In this document: positions 18,434-27,619 of the stretch, piece by piece | How the letters are laid out: each line of letters starts with the position of its first letter | Numbering within the stretch: position 1 is the stretch's first letter | Source of the DNA: Acetivibrio ethanolgignens | GTDB lineage: Bacteria; Bacillota; Clostridia; Lachnospirales; Lachnospiraceae | DNA: 64,000 nucleotides | Assembly (NCBI RefSeq): GCF_001461035.1 | Contig: NZ_LNAM01000208.1 | Location: 1 to 64,000, forward strand | Reading direction: 5' to 3' | The notes under the pieces: generated by a model | What the model was told of the DNA's origin: nothing | What the model saw: the letters and a program-made list of their open reading frames with translations, nothing else | The model's database searches: none | Made by a program: the position numbers and the translations under genes

Positions 18434-19702
18434 TTATTGATATTTTTTTGAATATACGGAGGTATCCGGATTTTTCATATAATTTTTTACAGCAGCATTT
18501 TTTGCTCTTTCATGCAGAGATTCTACAGGATTGATTACATATAAAAGGCAGTGGCGGCCGTGATAGCGAACCTCCTTTTCAAAGGTCATACCAAGGCGTT
18601 CGGCTACCCGGATGGAGCGAGTGTTCAGTCGATCGATGACGGCAATGACCCGGGTTATGCGAAGCTCTGTGGCAGCATAGTTGAGAACGGCCTGGCAGCA
18701 TTCCAGAGCATATCCATAGCCCCAGTGATTTCGGTCAAGAAGATAAGCAAGCTCGATTTCAGGCTGCTCATCAATAACCTGATTCTGAATGCCGCACCGT
18801 CCAATGAGCTCACCGCCATTTTTACTGAATACACCCCAGAGGCCGTAGTTATAGAAGGCATAGACATTTTTAATATATGCCTTATGTTTTTCAACTTCAA
18901 TGTCAATGTATTCATCCATACCGTCAATATAGAGACATACCTCAGGGTTCTGATATATTTTGTAGAGAGATTTAATATCTTCAACAGAAAGTTCCCGGAT
19001 GATAAGCCGTCGGGTTTCCTTAATTGTAATTGGTTTTCCGAGATATCTGCTCAAAGTGTTATTCATAAAAGCATAGTTTAGAACATGGAAATCATCTGTT
19101 ACCAAAAAGGCAGCAAATAAATCCTGATTTCCGGAATTAGGGTTCATATAGCCAATACATGGAATAGAGGCAGCTTTTGCAGCCTGGGTTCCCAGAGTGG
19201 AATCTTCAATAACTAAGGTTTCATTCTGATTTACGCCAAGCAGGGAAAGTGCTTTTTGAAAGATATCAGGGGATGGCTTGGGATGTGCTATATCCTGGCC
19301 GGAAACTAGCTTGTCAAAATATTTCTGTATACCGAAGGCCTTGGTTACCTCCTCAATCCGTTTTAAAGAGGAGGAGGAGGCAACTGCCATTTTAACTCCG
19401 TGGTGGGATAATTCCTTTATCAGCTCAATCACACCAGGAAGTGGAGTCATACCCTCTTTTTCAAAAAGCTTTTTTACTGTTATGCGGTCATTGTTAATTA
19501 GCTCTTCTGTACTTACAGAAAGCTGATAATCTTCGCGGATTTTGTCGAACATATAGGTTGCTGTAGTGCCTATAAACTGATTCAGATAGTCCATGGTAAG
19601 AGTAACACCAAGCTCCTGAAGTGTAAGTATGGTAGCCTGATTATGAATTGGCTCGCTGTCAATGATTACACCATCCATATCAAAAATAACAGCTTTTAGC
19701 AT
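18434..19702 (-). CDS. HAD hydrolase fused to a GNAT acetyltransferase
   Basis: A 422-residue two-domain protein. Residues 1-215 form a beta-phosphoglucomutase-like HAD phosphatase: DMDGVIIDSEP with nucleophile Asp 8, ASSSS motif II, PKPSPD with the Lys, and IEDSTLG. Residues of about 232-395 form a RimJ/RimL-type GNAT domain (RLIIRELSVED, IGRCGIQN, RNHWGYGYALE, NTRSIRVAERLGM). Both active sites look intact. The fusion may couple dephosphorylation of a small metabolite to N-acetylation, but substrates cannot be told from sequence. GGAGG precedes the ATG. Confidence 0.85.
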   Translation of the reverse strand: MLKAVIFDMDGVIIDSEPIHNQATILTLQELGVTLTMDYLNQFIGTTATYMFDKIREDYQLSVSTEELINNDRITVKKLFEKEGMTPLPGVIELIKELSHHGVKMAVASSSSLKRIEEVTKAFGIQKYFDKLVSGQDIAHPKPSPDIFQKALSLLGVNQNETLVIEDSTLGTQAAKAASIPCIGYMNPNSGNQDLFAAFLVTDDFHVLNYAFMNNTLSRYLGKPITIKETRRLIIRELSVEDIKSLYKIYQNPEVCLYIDGMDEYIDIEVEKHKAYIKNVYAFYNYGLWGVFSKNGGELIGRCGIQNQVIDEQPEIELAYLLDRNHWGYGYALECCQAVLNYAATELRITRVIAVIDRLNTRSIRVAERLGMTFEKEVRYHGRHCLLYVINPVESLHERAKNAAVKNYMKNPDTSVYSKKYQ

Positions 19703-19822
19703 AGCGATAGCCTCCTTTTTGTTAAAACTTTTTATTTCTGTCTCTATTATAACAGATATATAAAGTTTTTAAAGTAAGATTTTTACAGTTCTTCTACAAA
19801 AACCTGGTCATGTAGTCTATTA

Positions 19823-19877
19823 TTGACGAAGTATCAAAAATCCCTTATCATAGATAAGGCGAAAGGGGGATTTTGAT
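19823..19877 (+). promoter_or_regulatory. ABC-F promoter overlapped by a long inverted repeat
   Basis: TTGACG at 19823-19828, a 17-bp spacer and TATCAT at 19846-19851. An interrupted inverted repeat pairs ATCAAAAATCCC (19833-19844) with GGGATTTTGAT (19867-19877), with CTTATC/GATAAG nested inside. The left arm lies upstream of the predicted transcript start, so this is more likely a protein operator than an RNA hairpin. Confidence 0.5.
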
Positions 19878-21717
19878 GATGAATATTTTAAATATAGAAC
19901 ATATTAGTAAAATTTATGGCGAAAAGGTGATTTTTGATGATATATCCTGTGGAATCCATGCAGGAGACAAGCTGGGGATTATTGGCATCAATGGAACCGG
20001 TAAGACGACGCTGCTTCGGATGATTGCAGGCTGTGAGGAGCCGGATGAGGGCCAGGTGATACGGCAGAATAATCTGAAAATGGCTTACCTTTCCCAGAGA
20101 CAGGAGATGGAAGAGGGGGCTACTGTACTTTCCTTTGTGCTGGCAGATAAGTCAAAGGAAGATTGGGGAATGGAAAGTGAAGCTAAAAGTATGCTTAATA
20201 CATTGGGAATTACAGAGCACACAGAAAAGATGGAGCATTTATCCGGTGGACAGAAAAAAAGGGCAGCCCTGGCGAGAGTGCTTTTAGAGCCTTCGGATGT
20301 GCTGATTCTGGATGAGCCAACGAACCATTTGGATGAATCCATGGTAAACTGGCTGGAGGACTATCTGAACCGGTATAAGGGAACTGTGATTATGGTGACC
20401 CATGACCGCTATTTTCTGGATAAGGTAAGCAACAAAATTTTGGAAATCAGTCATGGAAAGCTGTATTCTTACGAAGCCAATTATTCCAAATTTCTAGAGC
20501 TTAAGGCAGAGAGAGAAGAGATGGAGCTAGCCAGTGAAAGAAAGCGGCAGAGTGTACTGCGGATGGAACTGGAGTGGGCCAAAAGAGGCTGTCGTGCCAG
20601 AACCACGAAGCAACGGGCGAGATTAGAACGGCTGGAGGCCTTAAAGAATGGAAGGACTCCGGTAATGGATGCTGCTGTAGAAATGGAATCTGTAGAAACA
20701 CGGATGGGAAAGAAAACTGTAGAGCTTCACCATATCAGCAAGAGCTTTGGAGAAAGGAAAATTATTGAGGATTTTGATTATATATTTTTAAAAAATCAGA
20801 GCATTGGAATTATTGGACCGAATGGCTGTGGAAAATCTACATTTTTGAAGATGATAGCTGGAGTTTTGAAGCCGGATTCCGGAGAAATTGAAGTGGGTGA
20901 GACCATTAGGATGAGCTATTTTGCCCAGGAGGTTCCGGATATGGATGATAACCAGAGGGTAATTGACTATATAAGGAACATTGCAGAATACATTCCGACA
21001 AAGGATGGAAGGATTACAGCTTCTCAAATGCTGGAACGGTTTTTATTTACACCGGATATGCAGTATTCCCCGATTGGAAAGCTGTCCGGAGGAGAGAAAA
21101 GAAGATTATATCTTCTGAGTATCTTACAGGCGGGGCCTAATTTTCTTGTTATGGATGAGGTCAGCAATGAAATTGATATTCCTACTCTGACAATTTTAGA
21201 GGATTATCTGAATTCTTTCTCTGGTATTATAGTGATGGCTTCCCATGACCGTTATTTTCTGGATAATGTGGCAGACAGGATTTTTGCTTTTGATGGAGCA
21301 GGACATCTGGTACAATATGAAGGTGGCTACACCGATTATATGGAAGCAAAGAAACGGCGTAAGACAGCTGGACAGACAAACAATACAGGGAAAGGTTTGG
21401 GAAGCAGCCAGGGCAGAGAAAGTGATAAAGGGACAGGAAAAAGGGACTGGAAACAAAACCAGCCGGTAAAGCTTAAGTTTTCCTATAAAGAGCAAAAAGA
21501 ATATGAGACAATAGATGATGATATTGCAAAACTGGAGGAGATAATTGAAGGGCTGGAGGCAGATATGCTTTCCAATGCGACGAATTCAGGACGGCTTAAT
21601 GAGCTGACGAAGGAAAAGGAAGTGAGGGAAGCTGAGCTGGAGGAAAAAATGGAACGTTGGGTGTATTTAAATGACCTGGCTGAGAAAATTGAGGCACAAA
21701 ATACGACAAATTCCTAA
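19876..21717 (+). CDS. ABC-F family ATPase with C-terminal coiled coil
   Basis: A soluble protein of about 613 residues with two ABC domains: Walker A GINGTGKTT and LILDEPTNHLD in the first, GPNGCGKST and LVMDEVSNEID in the second, plus LSGGQ and LSGGE signatures. The second Walker B region departs from the usual EPTNHLD. A linker with many Arg residues separates the domains, and a Lys/Glu-rich coiled coil closes the protein, as in YdiF/Uup-like members. Family roles are ribosome quality control or antibiotic protection; neither can be assigned. TTG 19873, ATG 19876 and ATG 19879 are in frame; GGGGG lies just upstream. Confidence 0.85.
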   Translation: MMNILNIEHISKIYGEKVIFDDISCGIHAGDKLGIIGINGTGKTTLLRMIAGCEEPDEGQVIRQNNLKMAYLSQRQEMEEGATVLSFVLADKSKEDWGMESEAKSMLNTLGITEHTEKMEHLSGGQKKRAALARVLLEPSDVLILDEPTNHLDESMVNWLEDYLNRYKGTVIMVTHDRYFLDKVSNKILEISHGKLYSYEANYSKFLELKAEREEMELASERKRQSVLRMELEWAKRGCRARTTKQRARLERLEALKNGRTPVMDAAVEMESVETRMGKKTVELHHISKSFGERKIIEDFDYIFLKNQSIGIIGPNGCGKSTFLKMIAGVLKPDSGEIEVGETIRMSYFAQEVPDMDDNQRVIDYIRNIAEYIPTKDGRITASQMLERFLFTPDMQYSPIGKLSGGEKRRLYLLSILQAGPNFLVMDEVSNEIDIPTLTILEDYLNSFSGIIVMASHDRYFLDNVADRIFAFDGAGHLVQYEGGYTDYMEAKKRRKTAGQTNNTGKGLGSSQGRESDKGTGKRDWKQNQPVKLKFSYKEQKEYETIDDDIAKLEEIIEGLEADMLSNATNSGRLNELTKEKEVREAELEEKMERWVYLNDLAEKIEAQNTTNS

Positions 21718-21846
21718 AAACACAGAAAATAGGTGAAATATATTGAAGATATAAGGGAAAAAGGAAAATTCACTGGAAAATACCTTCTGGCTATGGTATC
21801 ATAAAATAGTAAGCTTGATAGATTAGACAAACAGGAGGTACACCAG

Positions 21847-23757
21847 GTGGGTACTGTAGAGAAAAATAGATTTTCATTAAAAAAAGGTGGACTTTTTCCT
21901 TTTGGGGTAGTTGCAGACCGACGAGGAGTGCAGTTTACTTTTGCTGCTTATGAAGGGAAAAAAGCAGGTATCTGTCTTTATCATAGAAGCAGTGGAGAAA
22001 GGCAGTATATTCCGGCAGAAAAAAAGTATCAGACAGGAAATCTGTACTCTATCTATATCAGGGGGCTGAGGGCGGAGGAGTATGATTATACGCTTCAATA
22101 TGATGATATAGAAATTTTAGACCCTTACGCAAAAAAGCTTTCTGGTCATGAAAGCTGGGGTAGCTCTTTAAAAAAAGTTGGAAAAGAGGGTGTACGCGGT
22201 CGTCTTGATTTTGCTGCTGGCGGTATGGAAAGGGATGTGCCACCAGAGATTTCTTATGAAAATTTGTATTTATATCAGCTTCATGTGAGAGGCTTTACGA
22301 AGCATACATCCTCTGGGGTGAAGGGAAAGGGAACCTTTCAGGGAATCATGGAGAAGATTCCATATTTGAAGGAGCTGGGAGTGAATGGACTTTTGGTACT
22401 TCCGGTCTATGATTTTGATGAGATACTGGAGAATGGTCTGGAGGATGTGACCAGAGAACATCTGGAAAGGTATGGGAAACAAAATCTGGAAGAGAAGACA
22501 GAGGAAAAAAAGAGACGACTGAACTACTGGGGATATACAAGGCGGGCAGCCTGGCTTGTACCAAAGGCTTCCTATGCCAGTGATACAGCTTATCCTGAGA
22601 AAGAGCTTAAGGAGCTGATAAGAAGGCTTCACGAAGAGAACATTCTGTTTTTGATGGAGATGTATTTTCCGGAAGGAACGAGTCCAGTGCTGATTCAGGA
22701 GGTTTTACGTTATTGGATTCTGGAGTACCATGTAGACGGCTTCCGGATCAATGACAATGTAGCACCGATGCAGGTGCTGGCAGCAGACCCGATTATCGGA
22801 AGTGTGAAGCTTCTGGCAAATAACTGGGCAGAGGAAGCTGTGTATGGAAAGGAAGCAGCTCCGAAGAAAAAAGTACTGGCAGAGGCGAATGAAAGCTTTC
22901 TTAGGCATATGAGAAGATTTTTAAAAAGTGATGAGGGGCAGATAGGAGCTGTTTTATATCATATGCGGCATAATCCTGAGAAAAAGGCTTCGGTTAATTA
23001 TATTACCCAGTTTAATACCTTTACTTTGCAGGATTTGGTATCCTATGATGTAAAGCATAATGAAGAAAACGGTGAAAATGGCAGAGACGGTACAGATTTT
23101 AATTACAGCTGGAACTGCGGAGTAGAAGGAAAAACCAGGAAAAAGGCGGTCTTAAATCTACGTCAAAGGCAGGTGAGGAATGCATTGCTTTTACTGTATT
23201 TAAGCCAGGGAACGCCGATGCTTTTAGCTGGAGATGAGTTCGGCAACAGTCAGGAGGGCAATAATAATGCCTACTGTCAGGATAATGAGATTTCCTGGCT
23301 TAATTGGAACCAGTTAAAGAAAAACCAGGAGTTGTTCTTATTTGTAAAGGAGTTGATTGCCCTTAGAAAGGAGCATCCGATGCTGCATAAGGCGGAAGAG
23401 CTTACAGGAAGAGATTATATTTCCTGTGGCTGTCCGGATATTTCCTATCATGGTACAAAATCCTGGTATCTGGATAATTCCAACTATAGCCGTGTTGTAG
23501 GCATCATGCTCTGTGGTGACTATGCACTTTTAGATAAGGTAAACAGGGACTGGGATTTTTATCTGGCCTATAACTTTCACTGGGAGCCTCATGACTATGA
23601 GCTTCCAAAGCCAAATAGCGGTGGTAAATGGGAAATTCTCAAGGATACATCAGAGCAGGCTGTGTTGGAGAAAAAACAGCTGACTGTGCCGGAACGGACT
23701 GTTGTACTGCTGGCATCAGAGCCGACAGCAAAAAAGAAAAAACGTGAAAGAAAATAA
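21847..23757 (+). CDS. GH13 isoamylase/GlgX-like protein, probably catalytically inactive
   Basis: A 636-residue protein with a CBM48-like N-terminus (about 10-100), a GH13 barrel and a C-terminal beta domain. The isoamylase signatures are strong (NGENGRDGTDFNYSWNCG and AGDEFGNSQEGNNNAY). The catalytic sites are altered: the nucleophile Asp in the GFRxD motif is Asn 302, the conserved His-Asp of region IV is Phe389-Asn390, and region I lacks its Asp and Asn-His. Only the general acid Glu 346 survives. It is therefore probably a pseudoenzyme that binds glycogen or maltodextrin. GTG start with AGGAGG at 21833-21838. Confidence 0.78.
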   Translation: MGTVEKNRFSLKKGGLFPFGVVADRRGVQFTFAAYEGKKAGICLYHRSSGERQYIPAEKKYQTGNLYSIYIRGLRAEEYDYTLQYDDIEILDPYAKKLSGHESWGSSLKKVGKEGVRGRLDFAAGGMERDVPPEISYENLYLYQLHVRGFTKHTSSGVKGKGTFQGIMEKIPYLKELGVNGLLVLPVYDFDEILENGLEDVTREHLERYGKQNLEEKTEEKKRRLNYWGYTRRAAWLVPKASYASDTAYPEKELKELIRRLHEENILFLMEMYFPEGTSPVLIQEVLRYWILEYHVDGFRINDNVAPMQVLAADPIIGSVKLLANNWAEEAVYGKEAAPKKKVLAEANESFLRHMRRFLKSDEGQIGAVLYHMRHNPEKKASVNYITQFNTFTLQDLVSYDVKHNEENGENGRDGTDFNYSWNCGVEGKTRKKAVLNLRQRQVRNALLLLYLSQGTPMLLAGDEFGNSQEGNNNAYCQDNEISWLNWNQLKKNQELFLFVKELIALRKEHPMLHKAEELTGRDYISCGCPDISYHGTKSWYLDNSNYSRVVGIMLCGDYALLDKVNRDWDFYLAYNFHWEPHDYELPKPNSGGKWEILKDTSEQAVLEKKQLTVPERTVVLLASEPTAKKKKRERK

Positions 23758-23760
23758 AAA

Positions 23761-23790
23761 GGTGCTGGGACAAATCCCGGCACCTTTTGT
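23761..23790 (+). terminator. Intrinsic terminator of the GH13 gene
   Basis: A GGTGC-GGGA stem pairs with TCCC-GCACC around a CAAA loop, followed by TTTTGT. Confidence 0.8.
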
Positions 23791-23794
23791 CAAT

Positions 23795-23998
23795 TTAAAA
23801 CAGCTTTTTGTTGACCACAATCTGGTCATATAAATCCAGTTCACAGTATTTATCCTGTGTAAAATGTTGGCAGTTTACACAGGACACCTTTTCCGGTGTG
23901 TCGGATACAGAATTGGAAAAGCTTTCATTATCATTACTTGGTGTGAAAGCACTACAGTTCTTTGCTACCTCTTCATAGGTTTTGCTGTCTGAACGCAT
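23795..23998 (-). CDS. 67-residue Cys-containing small protein
   Basis: A small soluble protein ending in a CVNCQHFTQDKYCELD block, probably a metal site with three Cys and a His. The longer reading frame to 24097 has no good start. The ATG at 23998 has AAAGGAG 8-14 bases upstream and is preferred. It is encoded just after the aminopeptidase on the same strand. Function unknown. Confidence 0.6.
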   Translation of the reverse strand: MRSDSKTYEEVAKNCSAFTPSNDNESFSNSVSDTPEKVSCVNCQHFTQDKYCELDLYDQIVVNKKLF

Positions 23999-24074
23999 AG
24001 CAGTTTCTCCTTTCTTCATAGCAGTTTTCTGACAAGACTTAGTATACGCGAAAAAGAGAAACTTATACGGAAAA

Positions 24075-25355
24075 TCAGGCGTTAAAAAGGGCAGCAATTA
24101 AATCATTGATAGCCTTCTGGTCAGCAGCTCCCATCAATTCCCGGGAGGAATGCATGGCAAGCAGAGCAATACCAATATCTACGGTCATGGCAGGAAGCCA
24201 GGAAGATGAAATAGAACCAAGTGTGCCACCGCAAGGCATATCAGAGCGGTTGACAAATTCCTGGTATGGTACCTGATAAGCTTGGCATAGCTGCTTAATA
24301 ATACCAAGGGCTTCTACATCTGTAGCATACCGTTGGCTGTGATTAATTTTCAGAACAACACCCTGTCCCAGCTTTGGCTGGTTGGTTGGGTCACATTTTC
24401 CGATGTAGTTCGGGTGGAGGCCATGGGCTACGTCTGCGGACACCATAAAGCTCTTTAAAAGGGTATCGTATATTCGTTCAGGAGCATACCCAAGAGAGGT
24501 ATAAATTTTCTCCAGAAGAACATTGGTAATGATAGAATCGGCTCCCTGCTTAGTATGGCTACCGATTTCTTCATTGTCATAGAGAGAAATTACGTTAATG
24601 GTATTGGTATTTTCACTATTCAGAATACCGGAAAGACAGCCCATAACAGAGGTAAGATTATCCAGTCTTGGAGCAGAAATAAATTCATTTTCTATACCCA
24701 AAGGGCAGCCCTTTTCCCAGTTATAAATATAAAAATCAAAATCGAGGATATCCTCAGGCTTAACAGATAATTCCTCTGCAAGCAGATGTAAGAAAAAATG
24801 CTCTTTATTCAGGTTTTCTGTCAGCATACCTAAAATAGGAGTAAGCTCGGTCTGCGGATTTAATTCCAGCCCTTTATTGATATCCGGATTCATATGAACA
24901 GCAAGGTTTGGAATCGTAAGGAGTGGGCGGTCAAAATCTACCAGCCGCATTTCAGGGTGAAAAATATCCTGGCTCTTTAAGGCAACCCGTCCAGCAAGAG
25001 AAAGTGGGCGGTCCATCCAGGTAGGGCGAATCATGCCTCCGTAAACAGACACATTCAGCTTAAGATAGTCCTTGTCACACATTTCCGGGTTTGGCTTAAT
25101 CCGAAGACATGGATAGTCGGTGTGGGCAGCTGCCAAACGGAAGGTATGATTGTCATCAAGGGCAGTGCCTGTTTTAAAAGCGAACAAAGTAGTGCCGTAG
25201 AGACGGGTATAATAAGAGCCGCCTTTTTTTAAATGCCATTCCTCCGAAAAAACAAGCTCTTCAAAGCCTGCCTTTTTTAAAATGTTACAGCTGTTTTCTA
25301 CTGCATGGAAAGGAGAAGGTGAGCTGTTTGTAAAATCAAGTAAATTTAATTCCAT
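24075..25355 (-). CDS. M18-family metalloaminopeptidase
   Basis: A 426-residue cytoplasmic aminopeptidase of the aspartyl-aminopeptidase type. The metal-binding residues sit in AAHTDYPCLRI (His), the DNLTS/LYDNEEIGSHTKQGA block (Asp, Glu) and VSADVAHGLHPN. The C-terminal GGTLGSISS and DIGIALLAMHSSRELMG blocks are also typical. It releases N-terminal residues from peptides with two metal ions. GAGG seven bases before ATG 25355 decides the start; the longer ATG 25382 has no ribosome site. Confidence 0.88.
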   Translation of the reverse strand: MELNLLDFTNSSPSPFHAVENSCNILKKAGFEELVFSEEWHLKKGGSYYTRLYGTTLFAFKTGTALDDNHTFRLAAAHTDYPCLRIKPNPEMCDKDYLKLNVSVYGGMIRPTWMDRPLSLAGRVALKSQDIFHPEMRLVDFDRPLLTIPNLAVHMNPDINKGLELNPQTELTPILGMLTENLNKEHFFLHLLAEELSVKPEDILDFDFYIYNWEKGCPLGIENEFISAPRLDNLTSVMGCLSGILNSENTNTINVISLYDNEEIGSHTKQGADSIITNVLLEKIYTSLGYAPERIYDTLLKSFMVSADVAHGLHPNYIGKCDPTNQPKLGQGVVLKINHSQRYATDVEALGIIKQLCQAYQVPYQEFVNRSDMPCGGTLGSISSSWLPAMTVDIGIALLAMHSSRELMGAADQKAINDLIAALFNA

Positions 25356-25480
25356 AAGAAACCTCATTTCTGCAAGTTGCATTTATAGTATTACACTTTA
25401 AATAGTATAGTATAAATTATTTCTTTTGTAAAATAAAAAGAGGAAAAATGACACATATTAAGTAAAAAAGGAGTAGTAAT

Positions 25481-26401
25481 ATGTGGCGTACAGATTTGGC
25501 ATTGGAGATGCGGGAAAGCTTCCCGGAGGATAAGGAGGAAATCCGGGGAGTTATTTTAACAAAAGAAAAGCAGGAGGAAGAAAAAATAGAGATTACCCGG
25601 GTGGAAATTAAGGATGAAAAAGGGGAGCGAGCAATGGGAAAACCCAGGGGAACTTATATAACCATAGAATCTGAGCTGTTGAAGGAAAAAGGAGAAGAGG
25701 CAAAGGAGCCTATGGTGAAGGCTGTGAAGAAACACCTTGAGGAGCTTTCCGGCGGCATTTTTGGAAAAAAGACCCTGATAGCAGGCCTTGGAAACCGGGA
25801 GATGACACCGGACGCACTGGGCCCTTATGTAGTAGAACAGCTATTTGTAACCAGACATTTGATACAGGAATTTGGCGAAAGTCTGAAGAAAAAATATGAG
25901 ATGGAGAGTGTCAGTGCGATTGCACCGGGGGTTATGGGGCAGACAGGGATGGAAACCAGTGAGATTTTAAAAGGAATTATTCATGAGACAAAACCGGATC
26001 TTTTAATTGTGGTGGATGCTTTGGCCGCCCGGAATCTTAAAAGAGTGAATACTACAATTCAGCTGACGGATACAGGCATTAGCCCTGGGGCCGGAGTTGG
26101 AAATAATCGAAAGGAATTGAATCAAAAAAATTTGGGAATCCCGGTAATAGCTCTCGGAGTACCTACTGTGGTGGATGCGGCGACAATTGTTGAGGATAGG
26201 ATGGAGACGGCCTTGAAAAAGGAGGGCTATAGTGAAGAGGAAATAGGGAGCTTTCTTGGAAGTCTGGATTACCGAGGGATGGGGAGTTTTTTTGTAACAC
26301 CGAAGACGATTGATGAGGAAATAAGGCTTTTGGGAGATACAATATCTGAGGCATTAAACAGTTGTTTTTCTAATATATATACTAATGGCAGTGAAAAATA
26401 G
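25481..26401 (+). CDS. gpr: Germination protease GPR
   Basis: A 306-residue spore protease that degrades small acid-soluble proteins during germination. The N-terminal WRTDLALEM block, GLGNREMTPDALGP, APGVMGQTGMET and VVDALAAR/ISPGAGVGNNR blocks are diagnostic. It is made as an inactive precursor in the forespore. A ribosome site AAGGAG precedes ATG 25481. It forms the classic pair with spoIIP, 9 bp downstream. CATATTA at 25454-25460 could be the -10 of a forespore sigma-G/F promoter, but no convincing -35 was found. Confidence 0.93.
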   Translation: MWRTDLALEMRESFPEDKEEIRGVILTKEKQEEEKIEITRVEIKDEKGERAMGKPRGTYITIESELLKEKGEEAKEPMVKAVKKHLEELSGGIFGKKTLIAGLGNREMTPDALGPYVVEQLFVTRHLIQEFGESLKKKYEMESVSAIAPGVMGQTGMETSEILKGIIHETKPDLLIVVDALAARNLKRVNTTIQLTDTGISPGAGVGNNRKELNQKNLGIPVIALGVPTVVDAATIVEDRMETALKKEGYSEEEIGSFLGSLDYRGMGSFFVTPKTIDEEIRLLGDTISEALNSCFSNIYTNGSEK

Positions 26402-26410
26402 GAAAAGCAT

Positions 26411-27619
26411 ATGGTGCTGAGGAGTTTTATGCGGTTTTCAAAAATAACGAGATTTGTATATATTTTTATTTGGACAGGTATCTTTATCCTGTCCTCCTAC
26501 ATAATTGTGAAGGAAAGCGACGGTTCTATGCTGGAAAAGACGGGAGAATCTGTATTAAAAAGGAGTTCAGAGTTTATTGATTATTATAGCGGAAATGAAG
26601 AAAAGAAACCCATAGAAGGAATTCTTAGGCTATTTACTGTCTGGGAAAATGGATGCTATTTTTACCGTCTGGGATCTTCTGAAGAGACGGGGATAGAAAT
26701 GCAGGAGGAAGAAACGGAGGAAATAGGCTTGGTATTGGAATATGAAAAGGGGAATCTTTTAACACCAATACCGTTTATTTACGGTGAAAGCTATTATGAA
26801 GAGGATAGTAAAGAAGTCTTTGCCGAAATAAAGAAAAAAAATGAGAAACTGATTGCTCAGCTGAAAAAGACACAGGATGTGGATTTTCTTCTGAAAAATT
26901 TTTATATTGTAGATGGAACAACCTCTGTAGATAAAAAGGTGTTCCAGGTATCCAGGCTATTGGAAAAGGATATGACTATAGAAAAGGAAGAAAAGCCACA
27001 GATTCTGATTTGTCATACCCATGGAGGAAGCGAAAGATTTTCTGACAGCAGGGAGAATAGACAGGAGGACAGTATTGTAGGTGTTGGTAAGGAGCTGGCC
27101 AAAGAGCTGGAAGAGCTTGGTTACGGCGTAATTCATGATACGACGGAGTATGATAGGATAGAGGGTGTAATTGACAGGAACAAGGCGTATAATCAGTCAC
27201 TGGCAGGTGCGAAAGAGCAACTGAAAAAATATCCCTCGATTCAAGTAGTAATAGATCTCCACCGGGATGGAGTGAGAGGAAAGGAAAAGCGGGTAACAAC
27301 GATAGATGGGAAGCCAACAGCAACCTTTATGATGTTTAACGGCTTAAGCCGAAGCAGAACTGGAGAAATTGATTATTTAAAAAACAAGAACCTACAGGGA
27401 AACCTGGCTTTTAGTCTGCAGATGAAGCTGAAAGCAATGGAGCTGTACCCAACCCTTACCACACCGAACTACCTGAAAGGGTATCGCTATAATATGCATC
27501 TTTGCGAGCGTTTCCTTTTAATAGAGCTGGGCAATCAGAATAATACGGTAGAGGAAGCTAAAAATGCCATGGAACCGCTGTCCCGTGTACTGGATGCCGT
27601 GTTACAAGGCAAGCCTTGA
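26411..27619 (+). CDS. spoIIP: Stage II sporulation protein P
   Basis: A 402-residue membrane-anchored amidase that acts with SpoIID and SpoIIM to degrade septal peptidoglycan during engulfment. An N-terminal TM helix (about residues 14-34) precedes an extracytoplasmic amidase domain with CHTHGGSERF, VIDLHRDG and LLIELGNQNNT motifs. ATG 26411 is given; ATG 26429, with GAGGAG four bases upstream, is an alternative. The last codons and stop lie inside the left end of the 658-bp inverted repeat, so the repeat supplies the protein's C-terminal residues. Confidence 0.92.
   Translation: MVLRSFMRFSKITRFVYIFIWTGIFILSSYIIVKESDGSMLEKTGESVLKRSSEFIDYYSGNEEKKPIEGILRLFTVWENGCYFYRLGSSEETGIEMQEEETEEIGLVLEYEKGNLLTPIPFIYGESYYEEDSKEVFAEIKKKNEKLIAQLKKTQDVDFLLKNFYIVDGTTSVDKKVFQVSRLLEKDMTIEKEEKPQILICHTHGGSERFSDSRENRQEDSIVGVGKELAKELEELGYGVIHDTTEYDRIEGVIDRNKAYNQSLAGAKEQLKKYPSIQVVIDLHRDGVRGKEKRVTTIDGKPTATFMMFNGLSRSRTGEIDYLKNKNLQGNLAFSLQMKLKAMELYPTLTTPNYLKGYRYNMHLCERFLLIELGNQNNTVEEAKNAMEPLSRVLDAVLQGKP

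Noticed and set aside
19833-19877. RNA hairpin hiding the ABC-F ribosome site
   Set aside because: The left arm lies upstream of the transcript start predicted from the promoter at 19823-19851, so the mRNA would not contain both arms.
25428-25460. Sigma-G promoter of gpr
   Set aside because: A CATATTA -10-like box exists, but the only GTAAA-type -35 candidate is too far away to claim a promoter.
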